This document shows positions 1 through 10,300 of a stretch of DNA of 64,000 nucleotides, piece by piece. Source of the stretch: Phyllobacteriaceae bacterium (GTDB lineage Bacteria; Pseudomonadota; Alphaproteobacteria; Rhizobiales; Rhizobiaceae); NCBI GenBank assembly GCA_024742765.1, contig JANSXT010000003.1, positions 62,001 to 126,000 on the forward strand, written 5' to 3'. The notes under the pieces are model-generated. The model did not search any database. It worked only from the letters and a program-made list of their open reading frames with translations, and was not told the origin of the DNA. Position 1 is the first letter of the stretch. Every line of letters starts with the position of its first letter. A program made the position numbers and the translations under genes.

Positions 1-2
1 AT

Positions 3-695
3 TCGGCGACCGACTCAGCAGATCGACATCTGGTTTTTGTCAGTCACGCCAAAGCCGATAAGCACCAAGCCGAGGCCGCGGGTATGACGGCAATTGTCGA
101 AGCACTCAGGCGTCGTATGGCCGACAGCGACCTCGCGCTCGATCCATACTTCGATGAGACTCACCTGACTCCATCGCTGGGCTGGCGGCAGCAGTTCCAA
201 CGCGCCATTGCCCGTTCCAGCTTCATCGCTTTGCGGACCGACACTTATGGTTCACGCCCGGTTTGCCAGTGGGAACTACTGCTAGCTAAGCGCAGACGCC
301 GACCGGTAATCTGTATCGAGGCGCTGACGAAGCGGGAGTTGATCAGCTTTGCCTACGGGGCAAACCTACCGACCCTCCGCCTCAATGTAGACCCCGACGG
401 TCATGCGATCGACATACTCCTTCTTGCGCTCATGAGCGAAACGGTCCGCTGTTTGCTATGGTTGCGTGAGGCGCGCCGTGTGGCCGTCGACGCAGGAATG
501 GAGGATGTCACGCTGCTGCCAAGACCTGCCGAGTTGCTGGATCTTGCCTTTCATGTCTTGGAGCGCAAGACGGCCTCTGGCTACCTTGTCTATCCCGACC
601 CTCCGCTTCCGCGCGACACGGTCGAGTTGCTGGACGCACTCCGACCTGAGGGAGTCGAAGTATTGCCTCTTTCTGCGCTGCGGTTCGCATCATGA
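3..695 (+). CDS. TIR-domain protein (5' end outside window)
   Basis: The reading frame is open from base 3, so the start codon lies upstream; the internal ATG at 84 is not the likely start. The first visible residues, HLVFVSHAKAD, fit beta-strand A of a TIR (Toll/interleukin-1 receptor) fold. Further on, VCQWELLLAKRRRRPVI fits the alpha-C segment that carries the catalytic Glu of NAD-cleaving TIRs, so the enzyme may be active. The C-terminal ~100 residues (PRPAELLDLAFHVLERK and after) are a second, unrecognised globular region. It overlaps the next gene by 4 bp (ATGA), so the two are translationally coupled. Known: bacterial TIR proteins act in anti-phage NAD depletion or nucleotide signalling. 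Inferred: this is the TIR half of a two-gene defence module. The TIR assignment rests on motif reading. Confidence 0.75.
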   Translation, partial: SATDSADRHLVFVSHAKADKHQAEAAGMTAIVEALRRRMADSDLALDPYFDETHLTPSLGWRQQFQRAIARSSFIALRTDTYGSRPVCQWELLLAKRRRRPVICIEALTKRELISFAYGANLPTLRLNVDPDGHAIDILLLALMSETVRCLLWLREARRVAVDAGMEDVTLLPRPAELLDLAFHVLERKTASGYLVYPDPPLPRDTVELLDALRPEGVEVLPLSALRFAS

Positions 696-1759
696 CTGAA
701 GCAGCGGACAATCGCGGGGCGAGGCTTCCGTCGGAGCGAATTGTTGGGCTCTCTGTTTCGGACAGTCCGGAGCTCGAGAGTCTGGGGTTCTTGCGCGTCC
801 ATGTCGATCAAGCACTCGCATCGATTGCCACGCAGCTTTCGGCTTGGGGGATACGTCTTGGCTATGGCGGAAATCTTGATCCTGATGGTTTCACCTTCAC
901 AATTCTCGACGACGTGGCTCAGCGATATGCTCGCGGTGCAATCGGAACCCAAGCGCCGCCTTTCGTGCATTACCTTGCCCGGCCGCTTTGGTGTGACTGG
1001 ACCGGCGAGCGCCTTTATCACCACGTCCAGACTTTTGGTGGCGCTGGCGAAACGGTCCTTGTGGGAGGCGACGGAGCCGCGCTGAGCTTTGTTCTCGTCG
1101 ATCCCAAGCAAGCCGAAGGCACGATTCGTGCGGACATCCGAAAGCCACAGCTGGGGAAGGACAGGGCATTTAGGTATCATCAAGACTTAATCGATCGGGT
1201 TGTTTCCGAAGCGGGAATTGAACCTAGCTGGCTACGTTTTCCTGCTGCGGTGGAGATCCCGTTTCCGAGGTACCTTGAGGCTCCGCAGGACGCTGATGCG
1301 CTGCTTCAGACGTGGCGTGGAGAAGATGTTGACCCCACCATCGCGTTTTCGGCGATGCGGTTGTTCATGGCTCTAGATGAACGCGCGCGGATTGTCACCG
1401 GGGGAAAGACGTCAGGTTACAGCGGACGATATCCCGGGATCGCCGAGGAGGCATATCTGAACCTGTCAGTGGGCAACCCCGTGCTTCCGCTTCCCCTCTT
1501 CGGAGGCGCAGCAGCCGATGTTATGGCCGTCCTTGCTGGGCGGGAAATCCGAAGAACCAACCTGACCGAAGGACACCAAGAGATCCTCTACCTTTTGAGC
1601 GAGCGGGCCGTCGATTACATTGGTGCTCTTCAAGAACGTGGAGCGCGCGAAGCATTCGAGCAGCTTGCGCGCTTGGACGCGCCCAACAAGGTCGGGATGG
1701 CGGTGCGCCATATTCTAGCTCGCATCTTCCTAAGGCTTGATGAGATCCCTAAGGCGTAG
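692..1759 (+). CDS. SLOG-like nucleotide-binding protein, TIR partner
   Basis: This 355-aa protein has no signal peptide or membrane segment. Residues ~17-65 (IVGLSVSDSPELESLGF followed by LGYGGNLDPDGF) look like the first strand and glycine-rich loop of a Rossmannoid SLOG domain. Around residues 235-285 the run RIVTGGKTSG.YSGRYPGIAEEA and then PLFGGAAADV fits the second ligand-binding half of that fold. SLOG domains bind nucleotide or ADP-ribose derivatives and are coupled with TIR proteins in Thoeris-type defence. It follows the TIR gene with a 4-bp overlap. The inferred role is sensing or responding to the nucleotide made by the TIR. I see no attached SIR2, nuclease or membrane effector, so which protein is the effector is open. 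Confidence 0.6.
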   Translation: MTEAADNRGARLPSERIVGLSVSDSPELESLGFLRVHVDQALASIATQLSAWGIRLGYGGNLDPDGFTFTILDDVAQRYARGAIGTQAPPFVHYLARPLWCDWTGERLYHHVQTFGGAGETVLVGGDGAALSFVLVDPKQAEGTIRADIRKPQLGKDRAFRYHQDLIDRVVSEAGIEPSWLRFPAAVEIPFPRYLEAPQDADALLQTWRGEDVDPTIAFSAMRLFMALDERARIVTGGKTSGYSGRYPGIAEEAYLNLSVGNPVLPLPLFGGAAADVMAVLAGREIRRTNLTEGHQEILYLLSERAVDYIGALQERGAREAFEQLARLDAPNKVGMAVRHILARIFLRLDEIPKA

Positions 1760-1960
1760 CAACGGATCATGCAACTATCGCGTTGCTCCCAACGGAAGGC
1801 CGATTTGGCTAACACCATTTTGTTTTGGTGGCCGGATCGGCCGAAAGACCGTTTCCTGCAGGCACTCGGAGAGCTTCAGGTGAGCGAGACTTCTGGGGTC
1901 GGAAGGTGATCTGGAGGCGCAGCGGCACTATCAACATAGCTTCGCATTCGTTTATCGCAG

Positions 1961-2181
1961 CTTGCGTACCCCCAGTTTACCAGCAGATGGGCATGCGGTT
2001 GCGCAACAAGACGCCCGAGCGACGGGTTATGGCCAAGCTGCGCGATGACCGGGCCAAAGCCGTTGGACTGAACGACGTTTGGGCCATGGACTTTGTTAGC
2101 GATCAACTGACGACGGGACGTAAGTTCGGGGTGCTGGCTGTTGTGGACACCTGGTCACGCAACGTGCCGGTGCTCGACTGA
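1961..2181 (+). pseudogene. IS3-family OrfB fragment (IS407-like)
   Basis: The frame contains MGMRLRNKTPERRVMAKLRD and then NDVWAMDFVSDQLTTGRKF, a signature of the integrase-like OrfB of IS407-group IS3 elements around the first catalytic Asp. The N-terminal helix-turn-helix part and everything after the first DDE residue are missing; the fragment stops where the next IS begins. Bases 1760-1960 between the SLOG gene and this fragment hold no recognisable gene. It is a dead transposase remnant. Confidence 0.7.
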
Positions 2182-2242
2182 CCTGAGACCCTGAACTTCC
2201 TCCAAAAAATGAATAGAGTCCGCCTCGACAAGGAGACGGCAC

Positions 2243-2509
2243 ATGAGACGCTCACGTTTCACAGAGGAACAGATAATCGGCATGATCAAAGAGCAGGAGG
2301 CGGGAAGGCCGACTGCGGATGTATGTCGCAAACATGGGGTCAGCACGGCGTCATTCTACAAGTACAAAGCCAAGTATGGCGGCATGGAAGTTTCCGATGC
2401 GCGCCGGTTAAAGGCCCTTGAAGATGAGAACGCCAAGCTCAAAAAGCTGCTCGCCGAGCAGATGCTGGACAATGCGATCCTGAAAGATATCAGCGCGCGA
2501 AAGTGGTAA
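2243..2509 (+). CDS. IS3-family transposase OrfA
   Basis: This is an 88-aa OrfA of element A. It has the IS3-type helix-turn-helix (FTEEQIIGMIKEQEAGRP through GVSTASFYKYKAKYGGM) followed by a leucine-zipper-like helix (LKALEDENAKLKKLLAEQML). The start MRRSRFTEEQ is standard for the family and is preceded by an AAGGAGA ribosome-binding site. It overlaps the orfB frame slightly, as needed for programmed -1 frameshifting. OrfA looks intact, but orfB is broken, so the element cannot move on its own. Confidence 0.85.
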   Translation: MRRSRFTEEQIIGMIKEQEAGRPTADVCRKHGVSTASFYKYKAKYGGMEVSDARRLKALEDENAKLKKLLAEQMLDNAILKDISARKW

Positions 2510-3379
2510 CACCCGTCGCCAAGCGGCAAGCAATCGCCCACACCTGCCACCAGCATGGCGTGAGCGAACGGCGGGCGTGCCGTTTTCTCAATACTGATCG
2601 CTCGACAGTCCGGTACCGCAGCGTTCGGCCTGATGACGCCGATTTGCGCGCCGCTATCCGGCAGGTGGCCACTGAACGACGCCGGTTCGGATATAGGCGC
2701 ATCCACGTCATGCTTCAGCGCCAGGGCATCCATATGAACCAGAAGAAGCTCCGGTGTCTGTACCGCGAAGAGAAGCTTCAGGTCCGCAAACATGGTGGGC
2801 GTAAGCGAGCATTGGGAACGCTGCGCCCGATCACGGTGCCAGATCGCCCCAATGAGCGCCTCCTCTCGGCGATGCTGCGCATCGCCCGCTGGGCAATGGG
2901 AGCCTAGACTTCGTGTCAGACGCCTTCACCGACGGGCGCCGGTTCCGTGTTTTGGCTGTCGTCGACGACTTCAGCCGGGAATGTCTGGCCTTGGTGGCCG
3001 ACACATCGCTCTCGTGTTTGAGAATGACCCGAGAGCTCAGCTCCATCATCAAACGGCGCGGAGGCCCAGGACCATTGTCCGCGACAACGGGACGGAAATG
3101 ACCAGTATGGCTGTTCTGAAGTGGTGCCAGGAAGCCGGCGTGGACTGGCACTACATCGCGCCTAGAAAACCGATGCAGAATGCCTTTGTTGAAAGCTTCA
3201 ACGGCAGCTTCCGGGACGAGTGCTTGAACGAAACGCTGTTCTCGTCGCTGGACGAGGCGCGCAGACACATCACCGCATGGAAGGAGGACTACAACCAAAA
3301 CCCACTCCACTCATCATTCGGCAACATCACGCCCAGCGAATTCGCCATGAAACTGGCACTTGAGAAACGCGCCGCTTGA
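2503..3379 (+). pseudogene. IS3-family transposase OrfB, frameshifted
   Basis: OrfB is readable only by switching through all three frames. It starts in one frame (AKRQAIAHTCHQHGVSERRA to about 2860), continues in a second (FVSDAFTDGRRFRVLAVVDD from 2905, holding the first catalytic Asp), and ends in a third (TIVRDNGTEMTSMAV and FVESFNGSFRDECLNE, holding the second Asp and the Glu). A short insertion near 2893 separates RW from SLDFVSD. At least two indels make it non-functional in cis. Confidence 0.85.
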
Positions 3380-3382
3380 CAG

Positions 3383-4599
3383 TGGCGTGCCCCCACTCGG
3401 TGGTCCAGGTTGATTGTTAGTGCATGATCGGCCTTTGTTCCATTGGAACAATGCTTTCGGGCTCCGGTGGACGATATCCCAAGCGCTATGCGGCCCGACC
3501 GTGTTGCAATCTGTGCGCCACTGCTCGATCAGGATTTGAGCCTCCCGAAGGCTGTGAAGATTTCACCGTTCAGCGGCTCGTCCCTGAGCTGAGCATTGAA
3601 GCTTTCACAGTACTCGTTCTCCTAGGGTGAACCAGGCTCGATGTAGGCCGCTTTTGCGCCAACGGCGGCGATCCAGTCCCGCACCTTTTGAGCAATAAAC
3701 TCCGGGCCATTGTCGGATCTGATGTATTGCGGTGGCCCGCGCAGGACGAACAGGGCCGTCAGCGCGTCCAGCACATCTGTTGAGTTGAGCTTGCGAGCGA
3801 CGCGGATCATGAGAGCCTCCCTGGTGTAATCATCGATGATGTTGAGCATCAGTTGCGTTCGGCCGTCGTGAGTGCGATCCTCGACGAAGTCGTAGGACCA
3901 GACATGGTTTGGCCGTTCTAGCCGGAGTCGGACACAGAAACCGTCGTTCAGCCAAAGCCGCCCTTTCTTCTTCTGCTTCTGTGGCACTTTCAGCTCTCCA
4001 CGCCGCCATGTCCGTTCGACCCGCTTGTGATTTTCAGACGCCGACCAGCATTGTTCAGCAGGCCAGTCACCATGCGATAGCCTTTGCGACCCTACTTGTC
4101 GGCCAGTTCGATGATGTCGTCGGTCAGCCGGCCCTCATCGGCGCGGCTTTGCGGAACCTTGCGAGCGTCGAACGATGCTGACCCAGGGCGCGGCAAGCGT
4201 GGCGTTCGGAAACGCCCAACACCTGCCGCACATGATCGATGCATTTGCGATGACGCGAAGGGCTCAGAGGTTTCCCTTCGCTGCTTCGGTCAGAATGCGC
4301 TTGTCCAGGGTGAGATCGGACACCGCCCGCCGCAGCCGCTGGTTCTCTTTCTCAAGCTTCTTGAGCTACGACCGCCTCATGCCGCCATAGAGCGTGCGCC
4401 ATCTATAAAACGTCTGCTGCGTCACGCCGATCTGGCGCACAGCCTCGGCAACCGTCATGCCTTGTCCTTGTAGAACCTAAACCGGCCGAAGCTTCGATAC
4501 AATATCGTCCGGCTTCTCTCGCTTGCCAGCCATCGCTGACCCTCCAATTTGCGGGAAAATGTGTCCCAGTTGGCGGACCGCTTTCAGGGGGTTACTCCA
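3383..4599 (-). mobile_element. IS3-family element B, inverted relative of element C
   Basis: Read on the minus strand the element begins TGGAGTAACCCCCTGA and ends with the complement of TGGCGTGCCCCCACTC, an imperfect terminal inverted repeat with shared TGG and CCCCC blocks. The same ends occur at 13683-14908 on the plus strand. The two copies are clearly related but differ at many positions along their length. No target duplication is visible at either side. Element B abuts element A at 3382/3383. Confidence 0.75.
3417..4533 (-). pseudogene. IS3-family transposase (OrfA+OrfB), decayed
   Basis: The OrfA start (MAGKREKPDDI) is recognisable at 4533, but its frame meets stops after KLRPV and after GGMRRS. 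The largest surviving OrfB piece is 3622-3987, with RPNHVWSYDFVEDRTHDGR (first Asp) and YIRSDNGPEFIAQKVRDWI (second Asp); the frame breaks after AAYIEPGSP, before the catalytic Glu helix. The stop corresponding to the other copy lies near 3417. It is inactive. Confidence 0.85.
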
Positions 4600-4688
4600 T
4601 ATGCCGATGCGGCAAAAAACTGAGGAACAGTCTTGGCCAATCCGCCCAAAAAACTCAAACGACCCTAAGAGTTTGCAGGCTCTGATGG

Positions 4689-6320
4689 CTACCTGACGCG
4701 GTCGATTGGGTCACCAAAGTGGATGTAATTTGCCCAGTCGACGCTATCCATACCGAACACCTGCTGGCGGGCACGCATGATCGCTATGCCTATTTCTTCG
4801 CCGGCGAACAGGCGGCGGTAGAACTCGGACGCAAACACCTCGGCGGCCCGGTCCCCGACCGGCCAGTGAGTTCCCAGAAGATGCGCGACACCGTTGGTGA
4901 GAAAGGCCTCTGCGAGCCCGGCGTTGCGTTCGACACGTCGATCCACCGTGGCTTCAACCTCGGTGCGCGCTGCAGGTCCGCGGCGCATCCGGCCTGCCTC
5001 GCATGCGTTGAAGAAGATCATCCGCGGCGGGTCATGGATCATCGCGGCGTCGGCGCCAGTCAGCAAGCCGTCAGACAGCTTGAGTCCGCTATGCTGCGGG
5101 ACGATCGGGTTGAAGAAGGCGTGCCCGCAATAATGAACGACATCGTATGTCCCACTCTCAAGGTGGTCAAAGAAACAACCGCGCGTCGCGTCCCAGAGTG
5201 GTTCGACTTCGATGTCTGGGCTCTGGCCCGCGAGCTTTATCAGCCGTGTTGCTTCGACCTCGGCGTAAGGCAAATCGTCCGTAGGGTTCGCAACGAGCAG
5301 GACTTTAAGCGGCCCTTCACGCAACCTGTGCGGCGACTGCCGCGAAACGATTGTTTGGCCAAGAAACTCACGACTGAATGGCCGCGATGAAGCCGGAAAC
5401 GTCAGCGTCGGCAGCGACAGCATCTCGAAAGGAAGAACTGATGCCTCACGATCGTGCTGAACCACGATTGCGTGAACCGCCGATCGCTGAGTTTCTGCCA
5501 GCAGCCCGCTTGTCGCTCCGTCGAACACCAAGTTCGCCAGCCGTGTCCCGAGCGCGGTTGTAAGTTCGCCCCTGTTGCCAAGTTCCCTCAAAATGCCGTC
5601 GAGTTCGGACCGGGTGACGGTTTTGGGGAGCATTTTCACAGGCCGGCCGTCAGGTGGTAGGATCTCGGTGTCCACTTCCAGCAAGCCTGAGCGACCTTCG
5701 GCTTCGTCGCCGATCCTAATCCGGACATAGGTCACGTCAGTGGGACGCTGCCATTGCGACTTAGCGATCGATCGCTCGGTGACCTTGCCGGAGGTTACCG
5801 CGAATGGCATCGCATTCCAGGCGCCGAGTTGGGCAGCGATCGCGTCGCAGTTCGCCTGATCGAGTTCGCATATCTTGAGGGTGGTAATTGTCGAAGGCGA
5901 GCGGCTGATGATCGCTTCGATCAAGCCGACCAGGTAGTGGGTACAGACGCCATCCATGGAGTGGCCGGAGCCAAGACCCAGCGGGACGGTCAGGAGGGTT
6001 TCGACCTCATGCTCCATGCATTTTTCTACGATGGACTGGGCTACCTCGCGCAGGTGACGGGTGCGCAAGGCGTCGAAGTCGCCGAGCCCGACTATGTAGA
6101 TCTGTTCCATTCCGAGCGGCTGCCCAGCAACGCAGGTGTTGACCGCGCCCAAGGTGCCGTCCAGCATGCCGGCGACATATTGCTCATAAATCTTGCCGCT
6201 GAGAACGCGATCTACTGATTGGAAGGCGACGTTTGGGGCAATCTGGGCATACAATCCTAGAACGCACACAGAACCTTTCGCATGGGTGAGGTCACCGTTT
6301 AGAACCTGTACGTTCAGCAT
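4689..6320 (-). CDS. M17-N-like / CHAT caspase-like protease
   Basis: This is a 543-aa soluble protein. Residues 1-120 (SVCVLGLYAQ ... IYIVGLGDFDALRTRHLREV ... LLTVPLGLGSG) resemble the N-terminal macro-like domain of M17 leucyl aminopeptidases, without the metal-binding catalytic domain. Residues ~285-543 are a CHAT (caspase HetF associated with Tprs) protease: the catalytic His is H400 in VVHYCGHAFF and the Cys is C440 in MIFFNACEAGR, followed by the typical HLLGTHWPVGD and NYIHFGDP tail. Residues 190-285 form a linker region that I do not recognise. It ends a two-gene minus-strand unit, 57 bp after the Evf-like gene. Known: CHAT proteases activate partners by cleavage, for example gasdermins or Craspase targets. 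Inferred: it processes one of the hydrolases encoded divergently. Confidence 0.85.
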   Translation of the reverse strand: MLNVQVLNGDLTHAKGSVCVLGLYAQIAPNVAFQSVDRVLSGKIYEQYVAGMLDGTLGAVNTCVAGQPLGMEQIYIVGLGDFDALRTRHLREVAQSIVEKCMEHEVETLLTVPLGLGSGHSMDGVCTHYLVGLIEAIISRSPSTITTLKICELDQANCDAIAAQLGAWNAMPFAVTSGKVTERSIAKSQWQRPTDVTYVRIRIGDEAEGRSGLLEVDTEILPPDGRPVKMLPKTVTRSELDGILRELGNRGELTTALGTRLANLVFDGATSGLLAETQRSAVHAIVVQHDREASVLPFEMLSLPTLTFPASSRPFSREFLGQTIVSRQSPHRLREGPLKVLLVANPTDDLPYAEVEATRLIKLAGQSPDIEVEPLWDATRGCFFDHLESGTYDVVHYCGHAFFNPIVPQHSGLKLSDGLLTGADAAMIHDPPRMIFFNACEAGRMRRGPAARTEVEATVDRRVERNAGLAEAFLTNGVAHLLGTHWPVGDRAAEVFASEFYRRLFAGEEIGIAIMRARQQVFGMDSVDWANYIHFGDPIDRVR

Positions 6321-6377
6321 GAAACGGCTCTGCTTGGCTCATCTTTCGCACGATGCGGTGTCAGCGCGCGATTCATC

Positions 6378-7145
6378 TCAACTGGAGCGGGGCAGCGGCG
6401 GCAGGTTGCGGATGTAACCGGAACTATGGGCACCGATGTGGCTCGCGACCTCGTCATTCAGCGCCATTAGACTCACTTCGTTGATGCCGAGTTTCGCCGT
6501 GATGTGGTCAAGCGTAGCGTTTGCTGTCTCGCGCCGAAAAATGACGCGCTTGCTGAGCTTCTTGGAGGCGCGAACCGCGAGTTGGACGAGCGCGACTGAA
6601 ACATCCGCTATTGCCGTTCCGCTCTGGGCCAATGCTATCGATAGGTGAGCGTTCTCGGACTTCACCGCATTCTCATAGTAGAACGTGATCCACGGTTCAT
6701 TGTCGTCAGCTTTCATCATCACGTCGAGAACGGCTCTTACCAAATCAACGGCCGCCTTATGCGGGCTGAGGGCCAGTTCGGCCAACGACAGCAGGCTTGC
6801 ATGGACGTCAATGCTGTCGCCGCGCTCGGAGTTCGCTGCTCTGGTCTCTTCATGTACGAGCCAGCCTATGCCTTGCAGCACTTCTGCGAACCTTGAATAA
6901 TACTCGTGCGTTTGCATTTTATCGCCAACAGTGGCGTCCGCGTGGAGTTGGGCAAGCAGGAATGCGTTGGTGACGGCTTCCCGCACGTTGGCATCAAGCC
7001 CATCAAAGGTAAGTAGCTCAGATCCAATAACGACACCCTGAGGCTGGTCCGTTTGGCCGTCGAAAGCTTCGCCAGTTGCAATGTTGGGAGGGTCGGGCAG
7101 CCTGAGACCTTTAATGTATTTTATAGCATCCTGCAGATCAACCAT
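6378..7145 (-). CDS. Evf-like protein of unknown function
   Basis: The protein is 255 aa from the ATG at 7145; the frame also offers a TTG ten codons upstream, and neither has a strong ribosome-binding site. The central part (NAFLLAQLHADATV, then YYSRFAEVLQGIGWLVHEE) follows the pattern of the virulence factor Evf family as I remember it, in which a LLAQLAA helix precedes a WY..Y..VL..iGW helix. There is no signal peptide or clear membrane helix. It sits directly upstream of the CHAT gene in the same direction and faces the cell-wall hydrolase across a 157-bp AT-rich gap. The Evf relation is a weak motif judgement, so the function is unassigned. Confidence 0.55.
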   Translation of the reverse strand: MVDLQDAIKYIKGLRLPDPPNIATGEAFDGQTDQPQGVVIGSELLTFDGLDANVREAVTNAFLLAQLHADATVGDKMQTHEYYSRFAEVLQGIGWLVHEETRAANSERGDSIDVHASLLSLAELALSPHKAAVDLVRAVLDVMMKADDNEPWITFYYENAVKSENAHLSIALAQSGTAIADVSVALVQLAVRASKKLSKRVIFRRETANATLDHITAKLGINEVSLMALNDEVASHIGAHSSGYIRNLPPLPRSS

Positions 7146-7251
7146 TGCACAATTACCCGAGCAAGAAGTAGTCAAATTTATGAAGTGAATATGCTAAATG
7201 TTTTGATTCCTTAGGAAATCTTCAATCAACGAGTGAATCTTGGCTTAGCAC

Positions 7252-7257
7252 TATAAT
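7252..7257 (+). promoter_or_regulatory. Possible -10 box for the hydrolase gene
   Basis: A perfect TATAAT lies 46 bp before the ATG at 7303 in an AT-rich divergent gap (7146-7302) that is much poorer in GC than its surroundings. No good -35 hexamer stands at 17 bp. The gap must hold the promoters of both the minus-strand CHAT unit and the plus-strand hydrolase unit. Confidence 0.35.
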
Positions 7258-7302
7258 TGGGATAAAAAAAAATGAAAGGGATTTACAAAGAATTGGGGCG
7301 CC

Positions 7303-10300
7303 ATGACCATCAGCGAACTGCTCAAAATTCTCTCCGAGGGAGATCGCTTGAAGGAAGACATCGCGCAATTTCGCCGCACCCTGCAAGATCAAGGCACGGA
7401 CGAGGTGCTGGCACAGCAGCGCGCCTTGGTGGAGGAACTCGAGGACCTGCTTGACCAACTCGAGCCTGACGCGGCTGTTCCTCCGCCGCCACCGTCCGAC
7501 ATTTTAACCCCCTCAGGACTCGCCCTGGTGATCGGCCACACAGCGCGCGCACAGGGGGCCAAAGGCCTAAGCCCGCCATTTCCTGCGAACGACCGGACGA
7601 CGAATTTACACGAGAGCCACGAATACGCTTGGAACATGGATCTGGCACAGCGCATCAAGCAAATCGCTGACGCCGCTGGCATCCGTTGCGGCCTTTTCTT
7701 TCGCGACGGTGTCGGGATTGCCGGAGCCTACCAGGCCGTAAAGGCGTGGGCGCCGGCGGCCACGATCGAACTGCATTTTAACGCAACGCCGAGCGCTAGA
7801 GGCTCGCTCGTTCTCTACGGCGCCGACGCATCGAAGGAGTGGGCACAGGCGCTACAGACGATGATGGTTGGGCTCTATGACAGGCGCGGCCGGTTCGAGG
7901 ATCGAGGAATTCACATCCCGAGCGCGCAGCATTACCGCTATGGACGCAAGAGTGTGACGCAACTCCACCCTTCAGCCCTTCTCGAACCGTTCTTTGGAGA
8001 CAATCCGATCGATGCGGCTCTCGGCATACGGCTCAAGCAACAGCTCGCCAACGGGATCTTAAGGACATTCGCGGCCTTTACGAACAACCGGCTGAACCCC
8101 GCCGCCCCGGTGGTCGATCCGGCCCCACCGATCGCTGTTAGCGGTGACGCCAGCATTCCCGACGTTCCATTGCTACGGCAACTGATCACAACCTATCGCG
8201 ATACCCAGCTTGCGGTCACGGACTTGTCGGAGCAAGCTGCGGCACGGCTCAAAGGCATCACCCTGGCGCAGTGGATCGAGGAAACCGGCTGGGCACGCTC
8301 AGAACTTGCGAGTTTGCACTCCAACTTCGCGGGCATGAAGGCGATTGCCGAGGTTGAGAGAATCATTGCCGAGGTGCCTGCCGCGAAGGTACGTTACGAC
8401 GCACATGACGGCCGCGGGGTGTATCTGCGATTCAACGACATTCCAGGCTTTCTGCGCGGTTATTACATGTTTCTTGAGCGTTCCCCTTACGCTGGCTGGC
8501 GCTCACATGCGGAGAAATCGCCACACGACTTCATCCGCTTCATTGGCAGGAAGTGGGCGACCAAGCCAGGCTACGCCGAGCGCGTCATCGCGCTGGAACG
8601 CAGGTTGAAACGGGCGGGGATCGTGGCCGAGGACGGGCGTCTTTTTGCACGCGACGCGCCTGCACCGGCCGGCAACGGCGATCGCGGTGGAATTGTTGAC
8701 CCCGCCAAACTCACCCAAAACGGCGCTACGGCAGTATTCCTCAAAGTTGCCGGCCCACTGCTTGCAGATCGCGCTCAATTGGCGCCCGCGCAGCCGGTTC
8801 TGGTAGCGCAGTGGGCGCTGGAGACTAACTGGGGTCGGTCTGACCTCGCCGTCGCGCACTTTAACTTCGCCGGTGTCGGCTGGTCGAACTCTCTGGCGGG
8901 CCATGCAGTCGCCGTGCCGCACCCGACCGATCCGGCTCGCGGCCAGTTTTGTCGGTTCCTGTCGCCTGAGGCGTTCGTCGCGGCGGTCGAGCACATTATC
9001 ACCCAGACGCCCGAGTTCGAGGGATGGCAGGATTATCTGGCCGACCACGAAAAGTTCGCCTCGTTCCTCGGGCGCATATGGCGGCCTGCGGACGGCAGCT
9101 ATGCCGACAAAGTTCGGGCGATTGTGTCGCGCATCACCGTAACGGCGCCATCCCATTCGGCCGCGCCGCGTGGCAGTGGGAACGCGCCGGTGGCACGACA
9201 AGGCGTGATCTTGCGGGTCGATCGAGTACGCAGCGAGAGGCGCCAAGGAAAGAGCCGTGACCGGACGATAGGCACCTATCAACTCTATGTCGACGGCAAA
9301 GCTGTCGACGGTGTGTCGGGCATGATGTGCGAGACGCAGGGGCCCGGCGACAATACAGCCACCGGCAAAAACAGCCGCCGAGTGGAAGAGGGGAGGTATC
9401 CGCTTTTCACACACAGCGGCAGCACCAAGGTCGGCAGCATTACCAAGTTCAAGACGCATGGCCACACCAGCAATGACGGCTTGGGCAAACCGCCCATGCC
9501 CAGCATCAGACTCGGGAACACAAATCGGCGCACGGGCATCCTCGTCCACCCCGGAGCCGGCTATGTCTGGAGCGTTGGCTGCCTGAATCCTTCCGAAACG
9601 CTGCACGGAGCCGGCGATGAGATCGGCTACAAGGACAGCCGGCTGCGGACCATTTCCATCATCGACGCGATTAAGGCAGCGCTGGGCGGCGGCTTTCCCG
9701 ATCGTAACAACAAGAGGATCGATGGCGTGACTATTGAGATCGTCGGCGAGCCTGGGCCTGCGGGCAGCGACGCTCTTTCAGGTCGCGCGGACGAAGCCGC
9801 GTTCGCACAAGCCGAACTTTCGAATGCGCGGAACGTATTCGAGCGCCGCGACAGCGCTACGGTGATCGGATCCGAGCAGGCGTTCGCCGCACTTGCCGCC
9901 GCGATGTCCGCATCGGCGATTCTTGGCAGACCGGAACCGGGCGAGATCAACAATGCCTTGGAGATTGGCATCGAACTTCGCGCATTGCGCGGGGAAGATG
10001 GCGAGACGCTTTGGCACCCATGGGCGCTTGCACACGCTTCCGCCTTGGCGCAAAACAATGAACTGCGAGAGCCGATCATCGCGCAATTGTTGAACGTCGC
10101 CGGGCACCTTGCGGCTGACGGTGTGCCTATCCATGAGGGACAAGTTTCCCCATCGCCAACGGTTACAGCAGCGACCTTAAACGCGCCGGAAACGCTCGCC
10201 GTGCTCGCGGAGCTTGGCGCTCCGCTGGATGATCACGACGCATCCGGCGTCACGCCTTTGCTTGCAAGCATTGACGCTGGCTCTGCCGAGGCCGCGCTCT

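Larger units (their letters stand above)
2179..3382 (+). mobile_element. IS3-family element A, truncated at its right end
   Basis: The element starts near TGACCTGAGACCCTG at 2179 and carries orfA at 2243 and a broken orfB ending at 3379. No matching right terminal repeat is visible, because another IS3 copy abuts three bases after the orfB stop. The left boundary is placed by the end of the older OrfB fragment and the TG dinucleotide and is approximate. It is nested in the older fragment at 1961-2181 and was then cut by element B. Confidence 0.6.

Noticed and set aside
8503-9606. 367-aa minus-strand frame inside the multidomain hydrolase
   Set aside because: Lies entirely over two well-formed glucosaminidase domains and the start of the LDT-like domain on the plus strand and has no recognisable motif.
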